From Gammaproteobacteria bacterium (GTDB lineage: Bacteria; Pseudomonadota; Gammaproteobacteria; Pseudomonadales; Pseudohongiellaceae): a stretch of 64,000 bases of DNA. The position numbers and the translations under genes were made by a program. Positions within the stretch are counted from its first letter, which is position 1, and every line of letters starts with the position of its first letter. The stretch is from contig JAURWS010000037.1 of assembly GCA_030654835.1 (NCBI GenBank), forward strand, positions 1 to 64,000, in the 5' to 3' direction. The notes under the pieces were generated by a model, which ran no database searches, was not told where the DNA came from, and saw nothing but the letters and a program-made list of their open reading frames with translations. Of the stretch, positions 8,301-15,727 are shown piece after piece.

Positions 8301-9329
8301 GTGAGTCTGCAACAAGCGCCGAATCAATCCGCTGGCTGGCACATCGTCGCCGATATCGGTGGCACCAACGCGCGCTTCGCGCTCGCTAATCAGGCAGAGG
8401 CGCCATTGCAGTGCGTCAGTGTTTATCGCTGCGCCGATTTTGTGCGCTTCGAGGATGCCCTGGAGGCTTATCAAAAAAGCGTTCGGGAGCGATCTGCCCC
8501 ACAAGTGCTCAGCGTCTGTCTCGCTGTGGCCGCCACGGTGCACAAGGATCTGATCAGCCTCACCAATTATCCCTGGCAATTCAGCCGTCGTGCGCTGCAG
8601 GCTGCGCTGGGTGTCCCGGTTCACGTTCTCAACGATTTCACCGCACATGCGTTGTGTCTGCCATTGCTGGGCGACGCGGATGTGCAATGGTTGCGCCGCG
8701 CGCCGGGCCGCCCCCATGCAGCAGCACGAACGATCGCGGGCCCCGGCACCGGCTTCGGTGGCGCGACATTGACGGCGGCAGGGGAAGTGGTGGAGTCCGA
8801 GCCAGGGCACTGTTCGTTTGCACCAGTCACTGAGCATGAATTGCAGCTACTGCAGGTGTTGTGGCGGCGTTATCCGCGCATCTGCGTGGAGCAACTGCTT
8901 TCTGGCCCGGGCCTTGCAAATCTGTATTGGGCCAACGCCGTGCTCGGTGGCAATCCCCGGGAGCTGGGGGCGGCCGATATAGTCAGCGCGGCGCAGCACG
9001 GGGACGCGCTGGCGCTGCAGACGTTGCGGGATTTCTCCGGCATTCTGGGTTCCGTGTGTGGTGACATCGCCCTCTCGATGGGCAGTCTGGGTGGTTTTTA
9101 TCTAACGGGTGGAGTGTTGGAAAAATTGGGTGCCTTGTTTGATCAGACATTGTTCATGACGCGCTTCGTCGATAAAGGCGCCTTCCAGAGCTGGTGCTCG
9201 GAAGTGCCGGTGGCGCGTGTGACGCTGGTCTGGCCAGGACTGCTGGGATGTGCCCGTCATGCCCGTCTACAGACACACATATCCAGAGGTAGAAATCCGG
9301 CGGACATGGAGGTTCCACATGCCCCTTGA
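8301..9329 (+). CDS. glk: Glucokinase (Glk family, non-ROK)
   Basis: Phosphorylates free glucose with ATP, feeding Zwf or glycogen synthesis. The phosphate-binding motif ADIGGTNARFAL is near residues 17-28, NDFTAHA (with the catalytic Asp) near 113-119, GPGTGFGGATL near 151-161 and ESEPGHCSFAP near 168-178; these are diagnostic of the bacterial Glk family. It starts with GTG at 8301, supported by GGAGG five bases before it. The 342-residue product carries about 20 extra residues at the C-terminus, where the end overlaps the start of malQ by 11 bases. The overlap and the same strand indicate translational coupling with the glycogen genes. Confidence 0.94.
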   Translation: MSLQQAPNQSAGWHIVADIGGTNARFALANQAEAPLQCVSVYRCADFVRFEDALEAYQKSVRERSAPQVLSVCLAVAATVHKDLISLTNYPWQFSRRALQAALGVPVHVLNDFTAHALCLPLLGDADVQWLRRAPGRPHAAARTIAGPGTGFGGATLTAAGEVVESEPGHCSFAPVTEHELQLLQVLWRRYPRICVEQLLSGPGLANLYWANAVLGGNPRELGAADIVSAAQHGDALALQTLRDFSGILGSVCGDIALSMGSLGGFYLTGGVLEKLGALFDQTLFMTRFVDKGAFQSWCSEVPVARVTLVWPGLLGCARHARLQTHISRGRNPADMEVPHAP

Positions 9330-11580
9330 GGAAACTTTGCACGCAGTGGATCCTGGATATGCTGCGTTGCTTTCGGGTTGCGCACAACTCCGTGGTGATG
9401 AGGTACGGCAGCTTAATGAGTTGCTGTCTTTGCATGGCATTGCGAGCGAATACATCGAGTACTCCGGCAGCGTAGTGCAGATTCCCCTGGCCGAACGCGT
9501 GGACATTCTGGAGTTCAAAGGCGTCAGGTTGTTTACGGACGAGAGTCTGGACCGCGATATGCTTGCCTCGCAGACGCTGGAGTTGACGCACCGGCCCTGG
9601 CTGTCACTGTTGCCCCCGGTAGCGGTACTGACCCCGGGCGGTTGCGAGAGTGTGGCCCTCAATTTTACCGAGACAGTCCTCAATCTGGATTGGCAGTGGA
9701 GCATAGTCTGCGAGGACGGCCGCCTGCTGACACAGAGTTTTCGGCCACAGGACCTGCCGGAGTCGTCGATGCAGACGCTGCAAGGTCTGAGCTACAGTCG
9801 CCGTCTCCTGAATCTGCCGCCGTTTCACGACGGTTCCCTGCCTCCGGGTTACCACCGCCTGACGCTGCAGTGTGTAACGACTCCCGGGGTTGGCGAGCAG
9901 AGCATCCCGTTGGTCGTCGCTCCGGCACGTTGTTTCGAACCCGCGTGGGTGCTGGAAGGCCAGCGCTTGTGGGGTTTCTCCGTGCAGCTTTACAGCCTGC
10001 GCTCGGAGCGGAACTGGGGCATTGGCGACCTGACGGACCTGCAGGAACTGATCCGCCTGGCGCAGCAGCAGGGGGCCAGCTTCCTGGTGCTCAATCCCCT
10101 GCATGCGCTCGATCTGCGGAATCCGGACAACTGCAGCCCTTACAGTCCCAATGATCGGCGACGCCTGAATCTGCTCTACATCGATCCCGCTCAGGAAGAA
10201 GAATTCCATGCCAGTGCGTTAATGCATGCCGCCGAAGAGATCGAGCGACGTTTGAGTTTGCGACGTCGCTTGCAGCAACGTGAGGCAATCAATTATCGTG
10301 CGGTCGCTGAATTGAAGCTGGCGGTGCTCCTGCCGATGTTTTTGTACTTTCTGGAGCATCATCTGGCGACGGGCAGTGCACGGGCGCTGCGCTTTGAGCA
10401 GTTCGTGGTGGAGCAGGGCGCGTCTTTGCAGGCTTTCGCCGAGCACGAGGCGGTGCGCTGGTCAGGGTTTGCAGAGGGTGTCGACGATCCGCGTTTCACG
10501 CTCTACACGCAATGGCTGGTAGAGATGCAGCTGGAGGCCTGTCAGCGTCTGGCGACCGAACTTGGCATGCGTATCGGATTGATCCGCGATCTTGCCGTGG
10601 GCGGCGACGGCGGCGGGGCAGAGGTCGTCCTCAACAAGGGCTTGTTCTGCGAGCGGGCGAGTATCGGCGCTCCGCCGGATCCGCTGGCGCCGCAGGGGCA
10701 GAATTGGGGGCTGCCGCCACTCGAACCCCTGCAGCTGCAGCGCAGCGGCTACAGTCACTTCATAGAACTGTTGCGGACGAATATGGCCCACTGTGGTGCC
10801 TTGCGTATCGATCATGTGATGGCGCTGATGCGCTTGTGGTGGTGTCCGCGCTTTCCGGGACGCGGCACCGGGGCCTATGTGCATTACCCGGTCGATGATC
10901 TGTTTGCCCTGCTGCGCCTGGAGAGTGTGCGCAATCGTTGCATGGTGATTGGCGAGGATCTGGGGGTGGTGCCGCCGCAGGTGCGTGAGTACCTGAATTC
11001 GTCGGCCGTGTTTTCGAACGTATTGTTCTATTTCGAGAAGTACGACGGTTTCAAATTCCGCCGTCCGGAGCACTACAAAGCCCGCGCGCTGGCGATGGTG
11101 GCCAATCACGACGTGCCAACATTGGCGGCCTGGTGGAATTGTGCAGACTTGCGCTTGCGTCATCAGTTGGGGTTGATTCCCACGGAAGCCGCATTGGAAG
11201 AACAGACGCAGTGGCGCGGCGTCGAAAAGCGCCAGGTGTTGCAGTGGCTGGGTGAGCAATGGTTGCTGCCGCCGCTGTGGCAGGGGGACTGTACGCTGCG
11301 GCCCTTCGACAATGAATTGTGCGCGGCGATTTTACGTTGCTGTGCGCGCAGCAGTGCCCAGCTCCTGTCGGTGCAACTGGAGGACCTGGCGCTGTTGGAA
11401 ACGCCCGTGAATATTCCGGGCACCAGTACCGAATATCCGAACTGGCGTCGGAAATTACCGATCGCTCTGTCGGAGCTGATTGATTCGCCGACAGGTCGAG
11501 ACCTGCTGAGCGGCTTCGCACTGGAGCGTGGGCTTCCAGAGGCGATTCAGGCGCGCGTGCGCAGCCAGCCAGCACCATGA
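9319..11580 (+). CDS. malQ: 4-alpha-glucanotransferase (amylomaltase)
   Basis: Transfers glucan segments between maltodextrins and releases glucose; it probably recycles the short oligosaccharides left by GlgP and GlgX. The 753-residue product is of the long GH77 type with an N-terminal extension of about 200 residues ahead of the barrel, which starts near RLWGFSVQLYSLRSERNWGIGDL. Catalytic motifs are GLIRDLAVG, the nucleophile region LRIDHVMALMR, the acid/base region IGEDLGVVP and NHDVPTLAAWW. The ATG at 9319 has GGAGG six bases upstream and lies inside the end of glk; a longer frame back to 9250 lacks support. Its stop overlaps the glgB start as ATGA. Confidence 0.94.
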   Translation: MPLEETLHAVDPGYAALLSGCAQLRGDEVRQLNELLSLHGIASEYIEYSGSVVQIPLAERVDILEFKGVRLFTDESLDRDMLASQTLELTHRPWLSLLPPVAVLTPGGCESVALNFTETVLNLDWQWSIVCEDGRLLTQSFRPQDLPESSMQTLQGLSYSRRLLNLPPFHDGSLPPGYHRLTLQCVTTPGVGEQSIPLVVAPARCFEPAWVLEGQRLWGFSVQLYSLRSERNWGIGDLTDLQELIRLAQQQGASFLVLNPLHALDLRNPDNCSPYSPNDRRRLNLLYIDPAQEEEFHASALMHAAEEIERRLSLRRRLQQREAINYRAVAELKLAVLLPMFLYFLEHHLATGSARALRFEQFVVEQGASLQAFAEHEAVRWSGFAEGVDDPRFTLYTQWLVEMQLEACQRLATELGMRIGLIRDLAVGGDGGGAEVVLNKGLFCERASIGAPPDPLAPQGQNWGLPPLEPLQLQRSGYSHFIELLRTNMAHCGALRIDHVMALMRLWWCPRFPGRGTGAYVHYPVDDLFALLRLESVRNRCMVIGEDLGVVPPQVREYLNSSAVFSNVLFYFEKYDGFKFRRPEHYKARALAMVANHDVPTLAAWWNCADLRLRHQLGLIPTEAALEEQTQWRGVEKRQVLQWLGEQWLLPPLWQGDCTLRPFDNELCAAILRCCARSSAQLLSVQLEDLALLETPVNIPGTSTEYPNWRRKLPIALSELIDSPTGRDLLSGFALERGLPEAIQARVRSQPAP

Positions 11581-13583
11581 ACAAGAACAGGACAAGGTTG
11601 ATGAGCAGTTCCGCAGTCACTAAAAGTACCGCAGTCACGAAAAGTACCAAAGTCACGGACAGCACCAAAGTCACGAACAGCCCCGTGTCGCCAGCATTGC
11701 TGCTGAGCGCGGCAGATCTGTATTTGTTCAGTCGCGGTGAGCAGGAGCATGCCTATCGTTTCATGGGGGCCAACTCGCGCACTGTCGACGGGGTCGATGG
11801 TGTGCTGTTTGCCGTCTGGGCGCCTGCCGCCAGAAACGTAGCGGTGGTCGGTGATTTCAATCACTGGCAGCCACAGGCTCATGTCATGAACCGGCATGCA
11901 GGTTTCGGGGTCTGGGAGCTGTTTGTGCCAGGCGTTCGCGCGGGCATGCATTACAAGTATCACATCATCGGTGAGCACGGGCAGTTGCAGCCGTGGAAGG
12001 CCGATCCATATGCCCAGGCCATGCAGCTGCGTCCCGACAATGCGTCGACGGTGCCGGATGCCACAGTCTATGAATGGCAGGATGCGGCATGGCTTGAGAG
12101 ACGCCGTACCGGGGCTCTTCATGCCGAATCAATGCTCATCTATGAGGTGCACGCCGGTTCGTGGCGGCGCCACGCGCATGACAGCACCTTTCTCGATTAC
12201 CACCAGCTGGCCATACAGCTGGTGGCTTATGTCAAGGAGATGGGGTTTACGCACATTCAGCTGATGCCCATCAGTGAATTTCCCTTTGATGGTTCTTGGG
12301 GATATCAACCTATCGGTCTCTTTGCGCCTACGCGCCGCTTCGGCACTCCAGAGCAGTTCCGCTTCTTTGTCGATCATGCGCACCAGCAAGGTATTGGTGT
12401 GTTGCTGGACTGGGTGCCTGCACATTTTCCTTCCGACGAACACGGCCTGTGTCGTTTCGATGGCAGTTGTCTATACGAACACGCCGACCCGCGCCAAGGG
12501 TTTCACCCGGACTGGAACACGCTGATTTTCAATTATGGCCGCTCCGAGGTGTTCAGCTATCTGCTCAGCAATGCGATGTACTGGCTGGAGGAATTTCATA
12601 TCGACGGGCTGCGGGTCGATGCCGTCGCCTCCATGCTGTACCTGAACTACAGTCGCAAGGACGGCGAGTGGCTGCCCAACCATTATGGCGGCATCGAGAA
12701 TCTGGAAGCGATTCATCTGTTCCGGGAGATCAACGAACGCGCCTATCGCAAATATCCTGGCATCGCGATGATTGCCGAGGAATCCACGGCATGGCCGGGT
12801 GTCACTGAATTCACCTCGCGCGGCGGGCTTGGCTTCGGCTTCAAGTGGAATCTGGGCTGGATGAACGACACGCTACGCTACATGGCACGCGATCCGATTC
12901 ATCGCAAGTATCATCACTCGGACATGAGTTTTGGTCTGCTCTATGCGTTTTCCGAGAGCTTCATTCTGGCGCTCAGCCACGATGAGGTCGTCCATGGCAA
13001 GCGCGCACTGCTGGAGAAAATGCCGGGCGATGATTGGCAGAAATTTGCCAACCTGCGCGCGTATCTGGGATTCATGTGGGCGCACCCTGGCAAGAAATTA
13101 CTCTTCATGGGCAGCGAGTTTGCGCAGCGTCGGGAATGGAGTCACGACAGGAGCCTCGACTGGCACCTGCTGGAACACGCCTCGCATCGCGGCGTGCAGC
13201 AATTGGTGCGCGACTTGAATCGCGTCGCCGCGCGCGTGGCTGCACTGCATGAGCTGGATGATGACCACGCCGGGTTCGAATGGGTGGATGCCGACGGTGA
13301 AGGGCACTGCATCTTTGCCTTCCTGCGCAAGGGCCATGGCTCCACCGTGCTCGCAGTGTGCAACATGACCCCTACGTTGCACGCGGATTTTTGTGTGGGT
13401 GTGCCATGCGCAGGGCTGTACCGGGAATTGATCAATACCGATAGTAGTGAGTACGGTGGCAGCGACGTCGGTAATCTCGGTGGTGTGTCTGCGCTGCCGA
13501 TGCCCAGTCATGGCCGCGAGTGGTCGCTGCAGATCACGGTGCCACCACTGGCGACACTGATATTTGAACTGGACAACTCTTGA
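11577..13583 (+). CDS. glgB: 1,4-alpha-glucan branching enzyme
   Basis: Makes the alpha-1,6 branches of glycogen (GH13). After a Ser/Thr/Lys-rich leader comes a CBM48 domain (FAVWAPAARNVAVVGDFNHW), then the barrel with EFPFDGSWGYQP, the nucleophile Asp in GLRVDAVASML, the acid/base Glu in IAEESTAWPGVT and the transition-state Asp in LSHDEVVHGK. The product has 668 residues and is of the shorter form lacking the N1 domain of E. coli GlgB. The start overlaps the malQ stop (ATGA at 11577-11580); an ATG at 11601 is an alternative that still keeps the repeat. Residues 13-36 are four copies of a six-residue unit, not part of the family. Confidence 0.94.
   Translation: MNKNRTRLMSSSAVTKSTAVTKSTKVTDSTKVTNSPVSPALLLSAADLYLFSRGEQEHAYRFMGANSRTVDGVDGVLFAVWAPAARNVAVVGDFNHWQPQAHVMNRHAGFGVWELFVPGVRAGMHYKYHIIGEHGQLQPWKADPYAQAMQLRPDNASTVPDATVYEWQDAAWLERRRTGALHAESMLIYEVHAGSWRRHAHDSTFLDYHQLAIQLVAYVKEMGFTHIQLMPISEFPFDGSWGYQPIGLFAPTRRFGTPEQFRFFVDHAHQQGIGVLLDWVPAHFPSDEHGLCRFDGSCLYEHADPRQGFHPDWNTLIFNYGRSEVFSYLLSNAMYWLEEFHIDGLRVDAVASMLYLNYSRKDGEWLPNHYGGIENLEAIHLFREINERAYRKYPGIAMIAEESTAWPGVTEFTSRGGLGFGFKWNLGWMNDTLRYMARDPIHRKYHHSDMSFGLLYAFSESFILALSHDEVVHGKRALLEKMPGDDWQKFANLRAYLGFMWAHPGKKLLFMGSEFAQRREWSHDRSLDWHLLEHASHRGVQQLVRDLNRVAARVAALHELDDDHAGFEWVDADGEGHCIFAFLRKGHGSTVLAVCNMTPTLHADFCVGVPCAGLYRELINTDSSEYGGSDVGNLGGVSALPMPSHGREWSLQITVPPLATLIFELDNS
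11613..11684 (+). repeat. Four tandem 18-bp units inside the 5' end of glgB
   Basis: Units at 11613-11630, 11631-11648, 11649-11666 and 11667-11684 share the core AGTCAC(T/G)(A/G)A(A/C)AG(T/C)ACC. They are in frame and encode A/K-V-T-K/D/N-S-T/P four times. Divergence grows from unit 1 to unit 4, as expected for an old duplication that has been drifting. The peptide lies before the CBM48 domain and is predicted to be disordered. Confidence 0.9.
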
Positions 13584-13584
13584 T

Positions 13585-15693
13585 ATGAAACAAACCGCAA
13601 CACTCCTGCCGGGACTTCCCTATCCACTCGGCGCCACCTGGGATGGTGATGGAATCAACTTTGCGTTGTTTTCCGCCCATGCCGAGCGGGTTGAGCTATG
13701 CCTGTTTACGCCCGATGGCGGGCGGGAGCTGCAGCGACTGGTGTTGCCGGAGCTGAGTAATCAGGTGTGGCATGGCTATCTGCCGAAGGCTGCGCCGGGA
13801 ACTGTTTATGCGTATCGGGTGCATGGTCCGTGGCAGATTCATCTCGGTCATCGCTTCAATGCCAACAAGCTCCTGCTGGACCCTTATTGTCGACAGCTGT
13901 GCGGTAAATTTATCTGGTCGGATACCCACTATGCGTTTGACATCAGTCATCACGACAAGGATATGAAGCTCGACAAGCGTGACAACAAGGCGTTCATGCC
14001 CAAGTGTGTTGTCGTGGCGGATACACATGGCAGCACACTGCGGCAGCACCGCATTCCGGCGGGCAGAACCGTGTTGTACGAGACTCACCTGAAAGGTTAC
14101 ACCATCGCTCACCCTGGCATTCCCCCGGAGCTGCGCGGCAAATTTGTCGGCATGGCACACAAGGAGGTGATCGGTTATCTGAAGGCGCTCGGTATAACCA
14201 GTATCGAGTTGTTGCCCATACAGAGTTTCATCACTGAATCGTTTCTGCAGGACAAGAATCTCACCAACTACTGGGGCTACAATCCGCTGTGCTTCTTCGC
14301 TCCGCATCAGGATTACTTGAGTGGCAACTCCATCCTGGAGGTTCGTCACATGGTGGAGGCGTTCCACGAGGCCGGGATCGAGGTCATCCTCGACATCGTG
14401 TTCAACCATACTGCCGAAGGAGGAAGGCTCGGGCCATCACTGTCTTTCCGTGGTATCGACAATCTGTCCTATTACCGCCTGCAGCCGGAGGACAAACGCT
14501 TCTACATCAATGACACCGGATGCGGGAACACGCTCAATCTGATGCACCCGCGCGTGGTGCAACTGATCATGGACAGTCTGCGTTACTGGGCGATTACCAT
14601 GCAGGTCGATGGGTTTCGTTTCGATCTCGCGCCCGTACTGGGGCGGGAATCTTACGGCTTCGATCAGGGCAGTGGCTTCTTCGACACCGTGCAGCAGGAT
14701 CCTGCGCTGGCGGGCATCAAGCTGATCGCTGAGCCGTGGGACATCGGCCCCGGTGGGTATCAGCTGGGGCGCTTTCCGCCCGGATGGAGTGAATGGAACG
14801 ACCGCTATCGTGACACCGTGCGCCGCTTCTGGCGCGGTGATGCCGGGGTGTTGCCCGAGTTCGCGAGACGCCTGCATGGTTCCAGCGATATCTTCGAACG
14901 TGATGGGCGCCGTCCCTCTGCGAGCGTCAATTTCGTGACCAGTCACGACGGCTTCACGCTCAATGATCTGGTCAGTTACCGTGAACGTCACAACGAGATC
15001 AATGGTGAGGAAAATCAGGACGGCCATCGCGAGAATTACAGCGACAATTTTGGCGTCGAGGGCCCGACACGCGACACCACAGTCAATGTGCTGCGCCTGC
15101 GCCAGCAGAAGAATTTTCTGTGCACGCTGTTGCTCTCCCAGGGCACGCCCATGCTGCTGGGGGGCGATGAGTTCTGTCGTACGCTGAGCGGCAACAACAA
15201 CGCCTATTGCCAGGACAATGGCATCAGCTGGATGAACTGGGGTGCCATCGGCACTGACGCACGTCAGCAACAGACTTTTACCGCCTATCTCACTGCGCTG
15301 CGCAGTCGCTTCTCCTATCTGTTCTTCGAACGTTACGTGCATGAGCCATTGCGTCCCCATGATCCCGAGATTGACTGGTACAACAGTGGCGGCGAGCGTA
15401 TGCAGAGCAACCACTGGCAGGAACACCATGCCAGGACGCTGGGCTGCATGTTGAGTGGTAACGATCCGGCGACCGGACTGCGCACCCAGCTATTGATTGT
15501 GTTTCATGCCGACCGCGTCGCGCAGGCGTTCCGCTTGCCCGTCATGCCCGGTGTTGTGAACTGGGAACTCCTATTGGATACCGGTCTGCAGACTGGCATT
15601 CCCGATAGCGACAACAGTACCGTCATGCAGCGTCTGAATTTGTTTTCCTGTTCCACCGTCGTGCTGCTGGCGCGCGGCGAGGGTGCTTTCTGA
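13585..15693 (+). CDS. glgX: Glycogen debranching enzyme
   Basis: Isoamylase-type GH13 enzyme that removes the short branches left after phosphorylase action. Motifs: PLGATWDGDGINFALFSAHAE (start of the CBM48), DIVFNHTAEG, the nucleophile Asp in DGFRFDLAPVLGR, the acid/base Glu in LIAEPWDIGPGGYQ and SHDGFTLNDLVSY plus ENQDGHRENYS near residue 470. The 702-residue length fits. The ATG at 13585 follows the glgB stop by one base; a TTG at 13564 in the same frame would overlap glgB and lacks the family N-terminus. Position between glgB and glgP matches the use of the three proteins on one polymer. Confidence 0.95.
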   Translation: MKQTATLLPGLPYPLGATWDGDGINFALFSAHAERVELCLFTPDGGRELQRLVLPELSNQVWHGYLPKAAPGTVYAYRVHGPWQIHLGHRFNANKLLLDPYCRQLCGKFIWSDTHYAFDISHHDKDMKLDKRDNKAFMPKCVVVADTHGSTLRQHRIPAGRTVLYETHLKGYTIAHPGIPPELRGKFVGMAHKEVIGYLKALGITSIELLPIQSFITESFLQDKNLTNYWGYNPLCFFAPHQDYLSGNSILEVRHMVEAFHEAGIEVILDIVFNHTAEGGRLGPSLSFRGIDNLSYYRLQPEDKRFYINDTGCGNTLNLMHPRVVQLIMDSLRYWAITMQVDGFRFDLAPVLGRESYGFDQGSGFFDTVQQDPALAGIKLIAEPWDIGPGGYQLGRFPPGWSEWNDRYRDTVRRFWRGDAGVLPEFARRLHGSSDIFERDGRRPSASVNFVTSHDGFTLNDLVSYRERHNEINGEENQDGHRENYSDNFGVEGPTRDTTVNVLRLRQQKNFLCTLLLSQGTPMLLGGDEFCRTLSGNNNAYCQDNGISWMNWGAIGTDARQQQTFTAYLTALRSRFSYLFFERYVHEPLRPHDPEIDWYNSGGERMQSNHWQEHHARTLGCMLSGNDPATGLRTQLLIVFHADRVAQAFRLPVMPGVVNWELLLDTGLQTGIPDSDNSTVMQRLNLFSCSTVVLLARGEGAF

Positions 15694-15727
15694 GTCACAC
15701 CGATTTCATACAGCAGAGGTATTCGTC

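Noticed and set aside
9250-9318. Longer malQ start at 9250
   Set aside because: It would overlap glk by 80 bases and lacks a ribosome site, whereas ATG 9319 has GGAGG at ideal distance.
14437-15429. A 330-codon minus-strand frame antisense to glgX
   Set aside because: It shows no family motifs or start signal and lies fully within the debranching enzyme gene.
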